From Donghicola mangrovi (lineage in GTDB: Bacteria > Pseudomonadota > Alphaproteobacteria > Rhodobacterales > Rhodobacteraceae), in the NCBI RefSeq assembly GCF_013377535.1, contig NZ_JABCJE010000003.1, forward strand, positions 62,001 to 126,000: a stretch of 64,000 bases of DNA, in the 5' to 3' direction. Below the pieces are notes generated by a model that saw nothing but the letters and a program-made list of their open reading frames with translations, did not search any database and was not told the DNA's origin. Position numbers and translations under genes: made by a program. Below, one piece after another: positions 17,451 through 26,990 of this stretch; the first letter of the stretch is position 1; every line of letters starts with the position of its first letter.

Positions 17451-19729
17451 GCAAGGCACCGATCGCTCTGACCGTAACACCCGGCGGCAAAGACGCCGGC
17501 AAAGCCAAAGCGGTTCTGCCGCCCGACGTCACGCCGCCCAAAAAATCGGCGAACCCCATTCTGGGCATCGCACAAATCGCGACCAAATGGGCGACCAAGC
17601 CCAAGGCTGACCCCGAAGGCCGCGCCAAAGCGCGCGCTGAACTGGCGTCGGTCTATGCGGGCTATCTGGGCCTGAACGTGCCGCCGCGCGATGTGCTGGA
17701 CGCCATGATGCGGGCCGGGGGCGCCGATGCGACCCAGCCCAAAGCTTTGGCCGCCGGTCTGCAAGCTGCGGGTCTGCACACCAAGATCATGACCGTGGGC
17801 GCCCTGACGCCCGCACACTGGCCCGCGATTGCGCAGATGGTCAGCGGTCAGTCCATTCTGGTGCTGGACCAGATCGGTAGCGAAGTGGTGATCTATGACA
17901 CCTCTTGCATCGACAACCGCGCCTATGTGCCCCTGACCGAATTCGAACCCTTCTTTGCTGGGGTTCTGATCCGCGCCGAAGTCACCGTCGAGCAGATCAA
18001 AAAGATTCACACCCCCGAGCAGGACGCCTCGCACTGGTTCTGGGGCGAGTTCCCCAAGTTCAAGCGCCAGATCGGTGAGATCGCTCTGGGCTCGCTGATC
18101 GCCAACATTCTGGCGGTGTCGGTCGCTCTGTTCTCGCTGCAGGTTTATGACCGCGTGATCCCCCACCAGTCCGAGGCAACCCTCTGGGTTCTGGCCATCG
18201 GTGCCTTGGTGGCGCTGGGTCTGGAAGCCATGATGAAGCTGGCCCGCGCCCGACTGATGGACTCGGCCGGTCGCCAGATCGAGCTGAACATCCAGCGTAT
18301 GCTGATGGAAAAGCTGCTGGGGATGCGTTCGGACCGCCGTGGGGTGTCGTCCTCGCAACTGTTCGGGGCGATGCGGGAATTCGGCGCTGTGCGCGAATTC
18401 TTTACCGCCGCGTCGATCGGTTCGCTGGCGGACCTGCCGTTCATTTTGGTGTTCCTGCTGCTGGTCGCCTCGATCGCGGGTAGCGTGGTTTGGGTTCTGA
18501 TCCTTGGCGGTGTGCTGATGGTCATCCCCGGCTTCTTCCTGCAAAAGAAGATGATCCGCCTGACCCGCGAAAGCCAAGGCGCCTCGACCCGTTCGGCCCG
18601 CCTGCTGCACGAAACCATTTTCGAACTCGACACCGTTAAAACCCAACGTGGCGAAGACCGTATCCGCCGCCTGTGGGGTGAACTGACCGGCCTGTCCTCG
18701 ATCAAGTCGAGCGAGCAGCGCCGCATGGCGACCGCACTGACTTACTGGAGCCAAGGCATCCAGCAGGCGACCTATATCGCCGCTGTGGTGACCGGCACCT
18801 ATCTGGTGTTCGTCGGTGAGTTCACTGTGGGTTCGATCATTGCCGTCGGTATTCTGACCAGCCGTACCTTGGCCCCGCTGACCCAGCTGGCCGGTACCTT
18901 GGCCCGTTGGTCGAACGTTCGCGGTGCGCTGGACGCACTGGACGCGATTGCCGAAGCCGAACAGGATCTGGCCGAGGGCCGCACCTATCTGCGCCGCGAC
19001 AAGCTGGAAGGCCGGTTCGAGTTCCGCAACGTGCAGTTCAAATACGACCGTGACGGGGCTCCGATTCTGGACATCCGCGCGCTTGCCATCGGCAAGGGTG
19101 AATCTGTCGCGGTTCTGGGTGTGAACGGTTCGGGTAAATCGACCTTCCTGAAACTGCTGTCGGGTCTTTATGCGCCGACCGAAGGCCGCATCATGATTGA
19201 CGGCGTCGACATGGGCCAGATCGCTCCCCGCGACCTGCGTCGCAACATCGGCTATCTGGGTCAGGACGTGCGCCTTTTCGCGGGCACCCTGCGCGAAAAC
19301 CTGAACCTGCACCAGCTGGAACGGGACGACGAACGCCTGTTCGAAGCCCTTGATTTCGCTGGCCTTGGCCCGTTCGTCAAAGGCCACCACAAGGGTCTGG
19401 ATCTGGAGATCACCGATGGTGGTCAGGGTCTGTCCGTCGGTCAGCGTCAGTCCATCGGTTGGGCGCGCATCTGGCTGCAGAACCCTCCGATCGTGCTGCT
19501 GGACGAACCCACCGCGTCGCTGGACCAAACGCTGGAAGCCACTCTGGTCAGCCGTCTGGAAAGCTGGCTGCAGGGGCGGACCACGATTGTTGCAACGCAC
19601 CGCCTGCCAATCCTGTCCTTGACCAAACGTACGCTGATCTTCCAAAACGGCCGCATGGCAGTGGATGGTCCGCGCGAAGAAGTGGTTGCCCATCTGACTG
19701 CCAACGCGGCAGGTAAGATTACGAGGTAA
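17447..19729 (+). CDS. Type I secretion ABC transporter (LapB-like, degenerate C39 domain)
   Basis: 760 residues. A Lys/Pro-rich N-terminus is followed by a C39-peptidase-like domain (about 60-175) with no catalytic Cys-His pair, the form used for RTX/adhesin export without leader cleavage. About six transmembrane helices cover ~205-480. The ATPase domain has Walker A (GVNGSGKST) near 560, the ABC signature LSVGQRQ near 661 and Walker B ending LLDEP near 683. It couples ATP hydrolysis to adhesin export with the HlyD and TolC partners encoded on each side. It overlaps the TolC gene, and the adaptor gene starts four bases after its stop. Confidence 0.95.
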   Translation: MSKAPIALTVTPGGKDAGKAKAVLPPDVTPPKKSANPILGIAQIATKWATKPKADPEGRAKARAELASVYAGYLGLNVPPRDVLDAMMRAGGADATQPKALAAGLQAAGLHTKIMTVGALTPAHWPAIAQMVSGQSILVLDQIGSEVVIYDTSCIDNRAYVPLTEFEPFFAGVLIRAEVTVEQIKKIHTPEQDASHWFWGEFPKFKRQIGEIALGSLIANILAVSVALFSLQVYDRVIPHQSEATLWVLAIGALVALGLEAMMKLARARLMDSAGRQIELNIQRMLMEKLLGMRSDRRGVSSSQLFGAMREFGAVREFFTAASIGSLADLPFILVFLLLVASIAGSVVWVLILGGVLMVIPGFFLQKKMIRLTRESQGASTRSARLLHETIFELDTVKTQRGEDRIRRLWGELTGLSSIKSSEQRRMATALTYWSQGIQQATYIAAVVTGTYLVFVGEFTVGSIIAVGILTSRTLAPLTQLAGTLARWSNVRGALDALDAIAEAEQDLAEGRTYLRRDKLEGRFEFRNVQFKYDRDGAPILDIRALAIGKGESVAVLGVNGSGKSTFLKLLSGLYAPTEGRIMIDGVDMGQIAPRDLRRNIGYLGQDVRLFAGTLRENLNLHQLERDDERLFEALDFAGLGPFVKGHHKGLDLEITDGGQGLSVGQRQSIGWARIWLQNPPIVLLDEPTASLDQTLEATLVSRLESWLQGRTTIVATHRLPILSLTKRTLIFQNGRMAVDGPREEVVAHLTANAAGKITR

Positions 19730-19733
19730 GCTG

Positions 19734-20909
19734 ATGAGTACCCTAGCCACAGAAATGGAAGGTCGGATCAAAGGCTCTAGCCGGATCATCTGGATGACGG
19801 GCTTGGTCGTCGTGGTCTTTCTGGTGTGGGCAGGGTTCGCTAAGCTGGACGTGATCGTGCGCGGCGAAGGCGAGATGATTTCCTCGTCTCGCCCGCAGAT
19901 CATCCAGAACCTCGAGGGCGGTATCCTTGCCGAGCTCTACGTCAAAGAGGGCGATCAGGTCGAACGCGGCCAGATGCTGGCCCGCCTGCACAGCACCAAA
20001 TTTAAATCCGAGGTGGATGACATCGCCGCGCAGGTGACTGCGCTGGAAATCCGCCGGATGCGCCTCGAGGCCGAGCTGGCCGGCGAGTACACCTTCGAAG
20101 TGCCCGCCGAGATGGCCGCCGCTGCCCCCGAAATCGTCGCGTCCGAGCGTCAGCTGCTTGAGGCCCGCCAGTCCGACTATGTCAAAAGCCGCGATGGCGC
20201 ACAGCAGGTTCTGGATCAGGCCAGCGAAGAGCAGGCCCTGCTGGAAAAGCTGCTGGAACGCAAAATCGTCGCGCTGATCGAGGTCACCCGCGCCCGCAAG
20301 GCCACCGCGGATGCCCAGAAACGCTATGACGAGATCGTCACTCAGTCCGATCTGGAACGCGCCGAGAAATACTCGGAAACGCTGAAAGAGTTGGGCACCC
20401 TGAAACAGAACCTGAAGGCCAGCCGCGACCAGCTGGACCGGACCGGTCTGATCAGCCCCATGCGCGGTGTGGTGAACAATCTGGCCGTTACCACCATCGG
20501 CGGCGTTGTGCGTCCGGGCGAAGAGATCATGCAGATCATCCCGCTGGATGACGAGCTGTTCGTCGAAGCCAAGATCAAGCCCAAGGACATCGCGCAGGTG
20601 CGCGTTGGCCAGAAGGCGACGATCAAGCTCAGCTCCTATGACTACACGATCTATGGCTCGCTTCAGGGCGAGGTGCATCTGGTGTCCGCCGACACGTTCA
20701 AAGACGAACGCTCGCGCGATCCCGAAGGTGACCCGCACTACAAGGTGACCGTCCGCGTGGACATGAACAACCTGACCGAACGCCAGCGCGAGATCGAAAT
20801 GCGCCCCGGTATGATCGCGGTTGTCGAGCTCTACACCGGCGAAAAGACCGTGCTGCAATACATGCTCAAGCCCCTCTACAAATCCAAAGAGGCGCTGCGC
20901 GAACCCTGA
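19734..20909 (+). CDS. HlyD-family membrane fusion protein of the type I secretion system
   Basis: 391 residues. A short cytoplasmic N-terminus and one transmembrane helix (about 18-38) precede a lipoyl/barrel-sandwich half near 45-85, then a long periplasmic coiled coil (about 90-230), the second lipoyl half and a beta-barrel (SPMRGVVNNLAV near 238). It bridges the ABC exporter and the outer-membrane channel. It is the last gene of the adhesin-export operon, ending before a strong terminator. Confidence 0.95.
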   Translation: MSTLATEMEGRIKGSSRIIWMTGLVVVVFLVWAGFAKLDVIVRGEGEMISSSRPQIIQNLEGGILAELYVKEGDQVERGQMLARLHSTKFKSEVDDIAAQVTALEIRRMRLEAELAGEYTFEVPAEMAAAAPEIVASERQLLEARQSDYVKSRDGAQQVLDQASEEQALLEKLLERKIVALIEVTRARKATADAQKRYDEIVTQSDLERAEKYSETLKELGTLKQNLKASRDQLDRTGLISPMRGVVNNLAVTTIGGVVRPGEEIMQIIPLDDELFVEAKIKPKDIAQVRVGQKATIKLSSYDYTIYGSLQGEVHLVSADTFKDERSRDPEGDPHYKVTVRVDMNNLTERQREIEMRPGMIAVVELYTGEKTVLQYMLKPLYKSKEALREP

Positions 20910-20942
20910 TTACCCGTCCACTTACCTCGTAGACGGACTCTC

Positions 20943-20982
20943 AAGGCCCGGGTTTTCCAGTCCCGGGCCTTGCGTATTTTTT
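20943..20982 (+). terminator. Terminator of the adhesin-secretion operon
   Basis: AAGGCCCGGG (20943-20952) and CCCGGGCCTT (20962-20971) form a perfect 10-bp stem with a 9-base loop; GCGTATTTTTT follows. Confidence 0.9.
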
Positions 20983-20999
20983 GGGGGGTAGGGGGCGTC

Positions 21000-21443
21000 T
21001 TAGGCGGCGGTGTCGACCCAGATGGTCACCGGCCCGTCATTGCACAGATGCACCTGCATATCGGCGCCGAACTGGCCGTTTTCCACATGAACACCCAGCT
21101 TGCGCAACGCCTCGCTGAAGTATTCGTAGAGCGCGTTCCCCTCGTCGGGGCGGCACGCGGTGGAAAAGCCGGGGCGGTTGCCGCGGCTGGTATCAGCGGA
21201 CAGGGTGAACTGGCTGACCACCAGCGCGGCCTTGTGAGTGTCCATTAGGGACAGGTTCATCTTGCCTGCGTCATCTTCGAAGATGCGCATCTTGGTGATC
21301 TTGGCGGCCAGCTTGTCGGCGTCCGCTTCGGTGTCGCCTTGCATGGCACAGATCAGGATCATCAGACCGGCGTCGATTTTGCCGACGGTCTCGCCCGCGA
21401 TATCGACGCGGGCTTCGGAAACGCGTTGTAAAAGTGCTCTCAT
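21000..21443 (-). CDS. dtd: D-aminoacyl-tRNA deacylase
   Basis: 147 residues, the normal Dtd length. The SQFTL motif (near 79) and the [11 protein letters not shown]-terminal motif (normally NxGPVT), which form the chiral-proofreading pocket, are present. It hydrolyses D-aminoacyl-tRNA and glycyl-tRNA(Ala), protecting translation. Its ATG overlaps the stop of the upstream PfkB kinase by four bases, so it is probably translated as the last gene of a minus-strand unit. Confidence 0.96.
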   Translation of the reverse strand: MRALLQRVSEARVDIAGETVGKIDAGLMILICAMQGDTEADADKLAAKITKMRIFEDDAGKMNLSLMDTHKAALVVSQFTLSADTSRGNRPGFSTACRPDEGNALYEYFSEALRKLGVHVENGQFGADMQVHLCNDGPVTIWVDTAA

Positions 21444-22360
21444 AGCTCGTGGGTCCAGGGCGGGTTGGCTCCGGCCCGGCTGACCGTGATGGCCGCCGAC
21501 CGTGCCCCAAGGCTTAGCGCGTTCGCGATGACCTCGTCGGACAGGTTTGCGACCCCTTCTTTGGACAAAACGCCAGCTTCCTCCAAGGACGCCAGAACAC
21601 CCGCGTTAAAGGTATCGCCTGCGCCCACGGTATCGACCACGGTCACAGCGGTTGCAGCCACGTCCACATGGCCATTCGCGGTGTAGCCCGATGCGCCGTC
21701 CTTGCCACGAGTGACGCAGACCAGCTTGGGGCCCATCGCCAGAACCTGCGCGGCGTTGGCGTCGATATCCTCGCCGCCCATGAGCCACGCCAGATCCTCG
21801 TCCGAGAGCTTCACGATGTCGGCCATGCCCATCATGCGGTCGATGCGTGCGCGGTATGCGGCCTCGTCCTTGATGAAGCCGGGGCGGATGTTCGGGTCGA
21901 TCATCGTGACGCGGTTCGCCGCCTCGCGGGTCATCAGCGCCTCGTAGGTCGCGCCGCAAGGCTCTACCACCAGGGAGATGCCGCCAAAGAACAGCGCGTT
22001 CACGTCGCCGGCCAGATCGGGCAGAGCGTCGGTGGACAGCATCCGGCCTGCGGTATTCTCGTCGTAGAAGGCATAGGTCGCGTGACCGTCCACCAGCTTG
22101 ACGAACGCCACGGTGCAGGGGGCATCGGCGCGATGGACGTACTGGGTGGACACCTTGGAGGACTCCAGCGTTTCCGCCAGCAGGTCGCCAAAGAAGTCGG
22201 TGGCCAGACCGGTGAACATCGCCACAGGTGCCCCAAGACGCCCCAAAGCAATCGCCGTGTTGAACACGGCGCCGCCTGCGTGGGGGGCAAAGGCATTCTC
22301 GCCCGTCGTGGCCTGACGGGGCAGCATGTCGATCAGGGATTCTCCGCAGCACAGGATCAT
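21440..22360 (-). CDS. PfkB-family sugar kinase (fructokinase-like)
   Basis: 306 residues from the ATG at 22360, where GAGG lies eight bases upstream and the protein starts directly with the family strand [10 protein letters not shown]; four extra codons are open up to 22372. Ribokinase-fold signatures: GG near 35 and the C-terminal [12 protein letters not shown] motif with catalytic Asp near 250 and the anion hole. It phosphorylates a sugar with ATP; closeness to fructokinases is an impression only. No sugar transporter is nearby. It is separated by 60 bases from the zinc-ribbon gene upstream. Confidence 0.92.
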   Translation of the reverse strand: MILCCGESLIDMLPRQATTGENAFAPHAGGAVFNTAIALGRLGAPVAMFTGLATDFFGDLLAETLESSKVSTQYVHRADAPCTVAFVKLVDGHATYAFYDENTAGRMLSTDALPDLAGDVNALFFGGISLVVEPCGATYEALMTREAANRVTMIDPNIRPGFIKDEAAYRARIDRMMGMADIVKLSDEDLAWLMGGEDIDANAAQVLAMGPKLVCVTRGKDGASGYTANGHVDVAATAVTVVDTVGAGDTFNAGVLASLEEAGVLSKEGVANLSDEVIANALSLGARSAAITVSRAGANPPWTHEL

Positions 22361-22420
22361 GGGGGGCCTCATTTATTCATGTTTGCGCTACCAATACTCG
22401 AAGATCGGAATTCTTCAAGT

Positions 22421-23521
22421 TTATTGATTTATTGCGATGAAGTATCCCACGCCTGCCGCCACGATCAAGCCAGCGATGACCGCCAAAGCGATCTTCCATG
22501 CGGAATAGGGGCGCTCCCCCTGAACACGGCCCGTGCGCCCGTTCACCACAAACCGGAAAGTTCTCCCGCGATATTTGTAGGCCGCAACCCAGACGGGCAG
22601 CAGGACGTGCTTGAAGGTCACGTTGCTGACCTGCGTGTCCATCTTGGAGATCTGCTGACGGTCGCCGCCGATGTCGAACTTCACATCGCGCTCGATCACG
22701 CGGGACATCTTGATGCGGGCGGTCTCGAACCCTTCGTCGAGGGCAACGGTGTACCCCTCGGCGCGGAAACCGGCGAGGAATTCGGGGGAATAGGGCTCTA
22801 GCGCAGACAGATCCCACGGCTCCAAAGCGTCGGTGTATTTCTGCGGCAAGGATTTCGAGGCCAGCACCAGCACGTCATCAAACCAGCGCGCCACACGGCC
22901 GGAAACGGGCGTCCAGCGCACCTTTTGCACCGTGCGGGTTTCGGATTTGCCGTTCACCATGACCCGATGGGTTTCATAGTAAACCGTCCCGCGGGCGCCG
23001 GTGTAGCGAGTGTTCGTGTCCGCGTCATAGGTCCAGTAGGGGACATAGACGCCCTGCATCTTGCGCCCCTTGCGGGCGTATTCTTGCAGGCCGTTGGGCG
23101 CGAACCACAGGCTGCCGAGCCATTTGTTCATCGCCTCGCGCGCGCCCTTTTCATCTAGGCCAAAGGGCAGCAGACCCCGCGGCTTGATATGGCGGTGGGT
23201 GCCGGTGTCGGTCACCACTGGTGTCGCGCAGAAAGGACATTCCTTGGAGTGGGTGACATCGTCAAACTCGACCTGAGCGCCGCAGTTCGGGCAGTTCAGG
23301 ACGCGGATCACCTCGGTCTCGGCTTCGGGCAGGCGCTGGTTGAGGGCTGCGTTAAAGTCCAGCTCGGCGATCGCGGGGGCCTTGGGGTGGTCCACCATGG
23401 GGGCGGTGTTGCCGCAGTGGTCGCAGACCAGCATCCCCTTTTCTGGCGAGAATCGGAAATCCGCTCCGCATTGGTCACAGGGAAAGCGGTGCTCTTGGCG
23501 GTCGGGAAGGGTGGGCGCCAT
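22421..23521 (-). CDS. Zinc-ribbon membrane-anchored protein of a stress-type operon
   Basis: 366 residues. Two zinc ribbons lie at the N-terminus: Cys15/18/33/36 and Cys77/80/95/98. A central unknown region contains YVPYWTYDADTNTRY-type strands. A single C-terminal transmembrane helix (about 343-364) makes it a tail-anchored cytoplasmic protein. It resembles proteins often mislabelled replication factor Y-like and the Zn-ribbon partner (YdjG-like) of SPFH proteins in Bacillus. It lies 80 bases after the SPFH gene. The role is unknown; membrane stress handling together with the SPFH protein is inferred. Confidence 0.85.
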   Translation of the reverse strand: MAPTLPDRQEHRFPCDQCGADFRFSPEKGMLVCDHCGNTAPMVDHPKAPAIAELDFNAALNQRLPEAETEVIRVLNCPNCGAQVEFDDVTHSKECPFCATPVVTDTGTHRHIKPRGLLPFGLDEKGAREAMNKWLGSLWFAPNGLQEYARKGRKMQGVYVPYWTYDADTNTRYTGARGTVYYETHRVMVNGKSETRTVQKVRWTPVSGRVARWFDDVLVLASKSLPQKYTDALEPWDLSALEPYSPEFLAGFRAEGYTVALDEGFETARIKMSRVIERDVKFDIGGDRQQISKMDTQVSNVTFKHVLLPVWVAAYKYRGRTFRFVVNGRTGRVQGERPYSAWKIALAVIAGLIVAAGVGYFIAINQ

Positions 23522-23601
23522 TTATGGGGACCTGAATTCTGGTTCGTTCTGGAAATAAAGTGGCCCGCCCGAGCTGTCGCGCAGGGGCGGGCAAAAGGTC
23601 A

Positions 23602-24735
23602 TCAGCCTGCGGGCGGCGGAGGAGGCGGGGGCGGCGGCATTACGGTGAACAGCTGCGCCAGTTCCATTACGTCCTCGGCCCGTTTCCAGCCGTCCTGACC
23701 AGCCGTCCAGACCAGGGAGGCGCGGGTCAGTTGCCCTTCGACTGCCATGCGGCCCAAGCGCGCCTTGGAGTAGGGGCCAGTGGTCGTGCCGTTTTCCGCG
23801 ATGTGCCAGACATGCTCGACAGGGGGCGGGGGCGGAGCCATGGGGGCGGCCTGCGGGGCAGGTGCTGCGGCGGCGGGCATTGCGCCCCACGGGCCCATCT
23901 GCTGGTGACCCATCGCCATGCCCATCGCGGCCCCCATGCCGGTGGCCATCGCAGCGCCAGCGGCAGAGGCGGGTGCATTCATCGCCTCGGCGGCGCGCCA
24001 TTTCATGTGGTCGTCCAGGTTGCCGGCGATGCCACGCGACGTGCGGGCGTCTAGCGCCTTTTCGACCTCGGGGGGGAGCGAGATATTCTCGACATAGAAT
24101 TCGGGCATCTCGAGCCCGTATTCGGCCAGCGTCGGGGATACCTGCGCGGCGATTACCTTGCCCAGATCATCGGTGTTCGCGGCCATATCCAGCAGGGGAA
24201 TGCCGCTGGCCGCCAGCGCCTGCGAGGCACGGGCCACGATGATGTTGCGGATCTGGAAGCTGATCTCGTCGCTGGTGAATTCGCCGTCGGTGCCGACGAT
24301 CTCGGTCATGAAACGGGCGGCGTCGATCACGCGGATCGCATAGGTGCCAAAGGCCCGCAGGCGTACGGGGCCGAATTCGGGATCGCGCACCATGATCGGG
24401 TTCTTGGTGCCCCATTTGAAGTCGGTGAACCGCGTGGTCGCGACGTAGTAAATCTCGGACTTAAAGGGCGAGCGGAAACCATGATCCCAATGCTGGAGCT
24501 TGGTCATGATCGGCATGTTGTTCGTTTCCAGCATATAGAGGCCGGGGGTGAACACGTCTGCCAGTTGGCCTTCGTGGATGAAAACGGCGGTCTGCCCTTC
24601 GCGCACGGTCAGCTTGGCGCCGTACTTGATCTCGTGGCCTTCGCGTTCAAAACGCCAGACCATCGTGTCGCGGGTGTCATCGGTCCAATGGATGACGTCG
24701 ATAAATTCACCTTTGAGGAAATCGAAAATTCCCAT
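23602..24735 (-). CDS. SPFH/band-7 protein with C-terminal GYF domain (YdjI/virion-core-like)
   Basis: 377 residues starting at ATG 24735 with AGAAGGA upstream. Residues 1-~240 form the YdjI-type SPFH domain (opening MGIFDFLKGEF). An Ala/Met/Gly-rich linker (about 245-290) and a Pro-rich stretch follow, then a GYF_2 domain (about 305-362, with W, GPYS and W positions) and a final run of ten prolines. No transmembrane helix is evident. SPFH proteins oligomerise on membranes; GYF domains bind proline-rich peptides. It belongs to a six-gene minus-strand unit and sits between the DUF2927 lipoprotein and zinc-ribbon genes. Confidence 0.9.
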   Translation of the reverse strand: MGIFDFLKGEFIDVIHWTDDTRDTMVWRFEREGHEIKYGAKLTVREGQTAVFIHEGQLADVFTPGLYMLETNNMPIMTKLQHWDHGFRSPFKSEIYYVATTRFTDFKWGTKNPIMVRDPEFGPVRLRAFGTYAIRVIDAARFMTEIVGTDGEFTSDEISFQIRNIIVARASQALAASGIPLLDMAANTDDLGKVIAAQVSPTLAEYGLEMPEFYVENISLPPEVEKALDARTSRGIAGNLDDHMKWRAAEAMNAPASAAGAAMATGMGAAMGMAMGHQQMGPWGAMPAAAAPAPQAAPMAPPPPPVEHVWHIAENGTTTGPYSKARLGRMAVEGQLTRASLVWTAGQDGWKRAEDVMELAQLFTVMPPPPPPPPPAG

Positions 24736-24756
24736 GGTGCGATGTCCTTCTGAAAA

Positions 24757-25740
24757 TTACCGCCCCACCAGTTCGCCCGCGATCTGGCGGACGATGGGCA
24801 GGGCCTGTTCCTGAGTCATGCCGGGCTTCAGTCTGCGGTCATAAAGGATCCGCAGCAAGAGCTCGTCATGGGTGGTCAGCAGCGCGAACTCCTCATCATC
24901 ATTAAAGATCGAGGGACGCGCCGTAGGGCTGTCGTTGGGTAAACCCAGTGCTTGGGCCATTTCTTCGTGCAGGCAGGACAGGCGCAGGATTTGCGGATGC
25001 TCCGAGCGGATCATGGCCAGAGCCTTGCCCATCACGGGGCTGCCGTTCTGTTCGCGGAAGGTCAGCGCCACACACAGCTGGTTGCGGGGGGTGTGCTTGA
25101 ACACGTTCATGGTTGCGGGGTCGATTTCGGGGATCGCGGCCTTGAGCGTTTCGCCAAAGGGCATACGGTCATCCTCGCCCATGAACATGACGTAGTAGTT
25201 CGCATTCTCGCGGGTGGTCATCTGGATGTCGTGGCCGGTCACGCGGGCCAGACGGTTCACGTAAGAGGCCACCAGCGCATTTGCCCGTTCCCGTTCGGTC
25301 GGCGGAACGGTTGCGCCAAAGACGGTGAAGACACGAATGGGCTTTTCCCAGCGGCGCAGCACGCTGTCCATACTGCGGTGCATCGTCCCCGAGCCGCCGC
25401 GCATGTATTCGTCCTTCATCGCGATATCGATGAAGTCTTTGGTCAGTTGATCGGCGGTGATTGCAACGCCCTGACCGGTATCCTGCCGCAACTTGCCCGA
25501 GGCCAGCAGTTTGTCCTGCATATGCCCGTAATAGGCCGCCAAGGACCGGCTCTGGTAGCTTGCGGGGGTGTAGGGCGGGTTGGGATCAGGCAGGAGGGCT
25601 CTGGCCGCAGGGGACACGTGTTGGGCCGCGCGGGGCACGGTGACCGTCGCAATCTCGGGGTTCGGCGCACACCCCGCTAGCAAAACGCCAGCAAGGCAGG
25701 TGGGTAGAACGAAACGGATGCGGCGGAACAAACAGGTCAA
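24757..25740 (-). CDS. DUF2927-domain lipoprotein
   Basis: 327 residues starting at a TTG (complement of 25738-25740), the only in-frame start before the lipobox LAGC (Cys24). The mature part matches DUF2927 (family recognised from the RLARVTGHDIQM, YYVMFMGEDDR and CLHEEMAQALGLPND stretches). The HEEMAQ helix recalls the HExxH helix of zincin proteases but lacks the second His at the usual place. It is exported and lipid-anchored, in contrast to the cytoplasmic partners encoded 21 bases either side. The function is unknown. Confidence 0.85.
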   Translation of the reverse strand: MTCLFRRIRFVLPTCLAGVLLAGCAPNPEIATVTVPRAAQHVSPAARALLPDPNPPYTPASYQSRSLAAYYGHMQDKLLASGKLRQDTGQGVAITADQLTKDFIDIAMKDEYMRGGSGTMHRSMDSVLRRWEKPIRVFTVFGATVPPTERERANALVASYVNRLARVTGHDIQMTTRENANYYVMFMGEDDRMPFGETLKAAIPEIDPATMNVFKHTPRNQLCVALTFREQNGSPVMGKALAMIRSEHPQILRLSCLHEEMAQALGLPNDSPTARPSIFNDDEEFALLTTHDELLLRILYDRRLKPGMTQEQALPIVRQIAGELVGR

Positions 25741-25761
25741 AACAGCCAGAGCCTTTCTTTA

Positions 25762-26958
25762 TCAGGAGGGAACTGCGGTGCCGGCGGTGTCTCCCAGACC
25801 CGTTTTGCGGGCCTTGGCGGCGGCAAGTGTGTCGCGCAGATCCGACTCCATCTTCTTGAGATCGGCCTCGGCGGCGGCGCGCTTGGCTTTGCCTTCGTCG
25901 GCGATTTGCAGGCTTTCCTCGATGGTGGCGATCAGGTCGGCATTCGCGGTCTTGATCGCCTCGATGTCAAAGACGCCGCGCTCCATTTCCTGACGGACCT
26001 TGCGGTTGGTCTCGCGCAGGTTAGCGGCGTTTGCGGTCAGCAGCTCGTTGGTCAGATCATTGGCACCGCGGATGGCATCGGCGGCCTCGGCGCTGCGCTG
26101 GATCGTGACGGCCTGCGCCAGCTGGGTTTCCCACAGAGGCACGGTGTTCACGAGGGTCGAGTTGATCTTGGTGACCAGCGATTTGTCGTTTTCCTGAACC
26201 AGACGGATCGAGGGCAGCGACTGCATGGTGACCTGACGGGTCAGCTTCAGGTCGTGGACGCGGCGCTCCAGATCGTCGCGGGCGGCGCGCAGGTCGCGCA
26301 GTTCTTGCGCCTTGATGATCTGGTCATTCTCGGGGGCGGCCTGAACCTCTGCCTCTTTGGCGGGGATGGTTACATTGTCCAGTTCGGCGATCTTGGCCTC
26401 GCCTGCGGCGATATAGAGGGCCAGTTCGTCGTAGAATTCCAGCGTCTTGGTATACAGCAGATCGAGGGACTTGATGTCCTTCATCAGCTTGTGCTCGTGG
26501 CCCAGAAGGTTCTCTGTGATCTTGTCGATCTGGCCTTGGACGGTCTCGTAACGAGCGGCGAATTTGGCGGCGGGGGCGGCGCGACCCAGCAGCTTTTCGA
26601 ACCAGCTGCGGTCGCGGCGGATGTCCAGCTCGGTGATCGAGAAGCCGCGGATGGTGGTGACGATGTCGCGCAGGCTGTCACCGGCGGGGCCGACGTCCTT
26701 GTTGCGGACCCCGTCCAGCATCTGCTGCGAGATTTCCTGCAATTCGGCCTGTGCAGCCGAGCCAAAGGTCACGATCGAGTTGGTGTCGCTCATGTCCAGT
26801 TCGGCCATGCGGCGGGTGATTTCCTCGGCTGCGGGAGCAGGGGCATTTTCCAAGGGGACAACCTCTTGTGTTGGAACGGGCAGGATTGCCGCGTTCAGTT
26901 GTTCGACCTGAGCCAGGTCTTGGGCGGCTTGAACGTATGCTTTCGGCGGAGTGGTCAT
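25762..26958 (-). CDS. telA: TelA-family toxic anion resistance protein
   Basis: 398 residues from ATG 26958 with AAAGGA upstream. Long helical, mostly charged cytoplasmic protein of the TelA family (pfam TelA), including the RRDRSWFEKLLGR stretch near 135 that is typical of it. TelA proteins are linked to tellurite, colistin and other envelope-stress resistance and are nearly always encoded beside XpaC, as here (33 bases downstream of xpaC). A direct tellurite role is not proven by sequence. Confidence 0.93.
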   Translation of the reverse strand: MTTPPKAYVQAAQDLAQVEQLNAAILPVPTQEVVPLENAPAPAAEEITRRMAELDMSDTNSIVTFGSAAQAELQEISQQMLDGVRNKDVGPAGDSLRDIVTTIRGFSITELDIRRDRSWFEKLLGRAAPAAKFAARYETVQGQIDKITENLLGHEHKLMKDIKSLDLLYTKTLEFYDELALYIAAGEAKIAELDNVTIPAKEAEVQAAPENDQIIKAQELRDLRAARDDLERRVHDLKLTRQVTMQSLPSIRLVQENDKSLVTKINSTLVNTVPLWETQLAQAVTIQRSAEAADAIRGANDLTNELLTANAANLRETNRKVRQEMERGVFDIEAIKTANADLIATIEESLQIADEGKAKRAAAEADLKKMESDLRDTLAAAKARKTGLGDTAGTAVPS

Positions 26959-26990
26959 GGTTCAGTCCTTTTAAATACTATTAAATAAAA

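Noticed and set aside
17333-19903. 856-codon minus-strand frame opposite the ABC transporter
   Set aside because: Antisense shadow; His/Gln/Arg-rich composition with no motifs, whereas the plus-strand frame has full ABC signatures.
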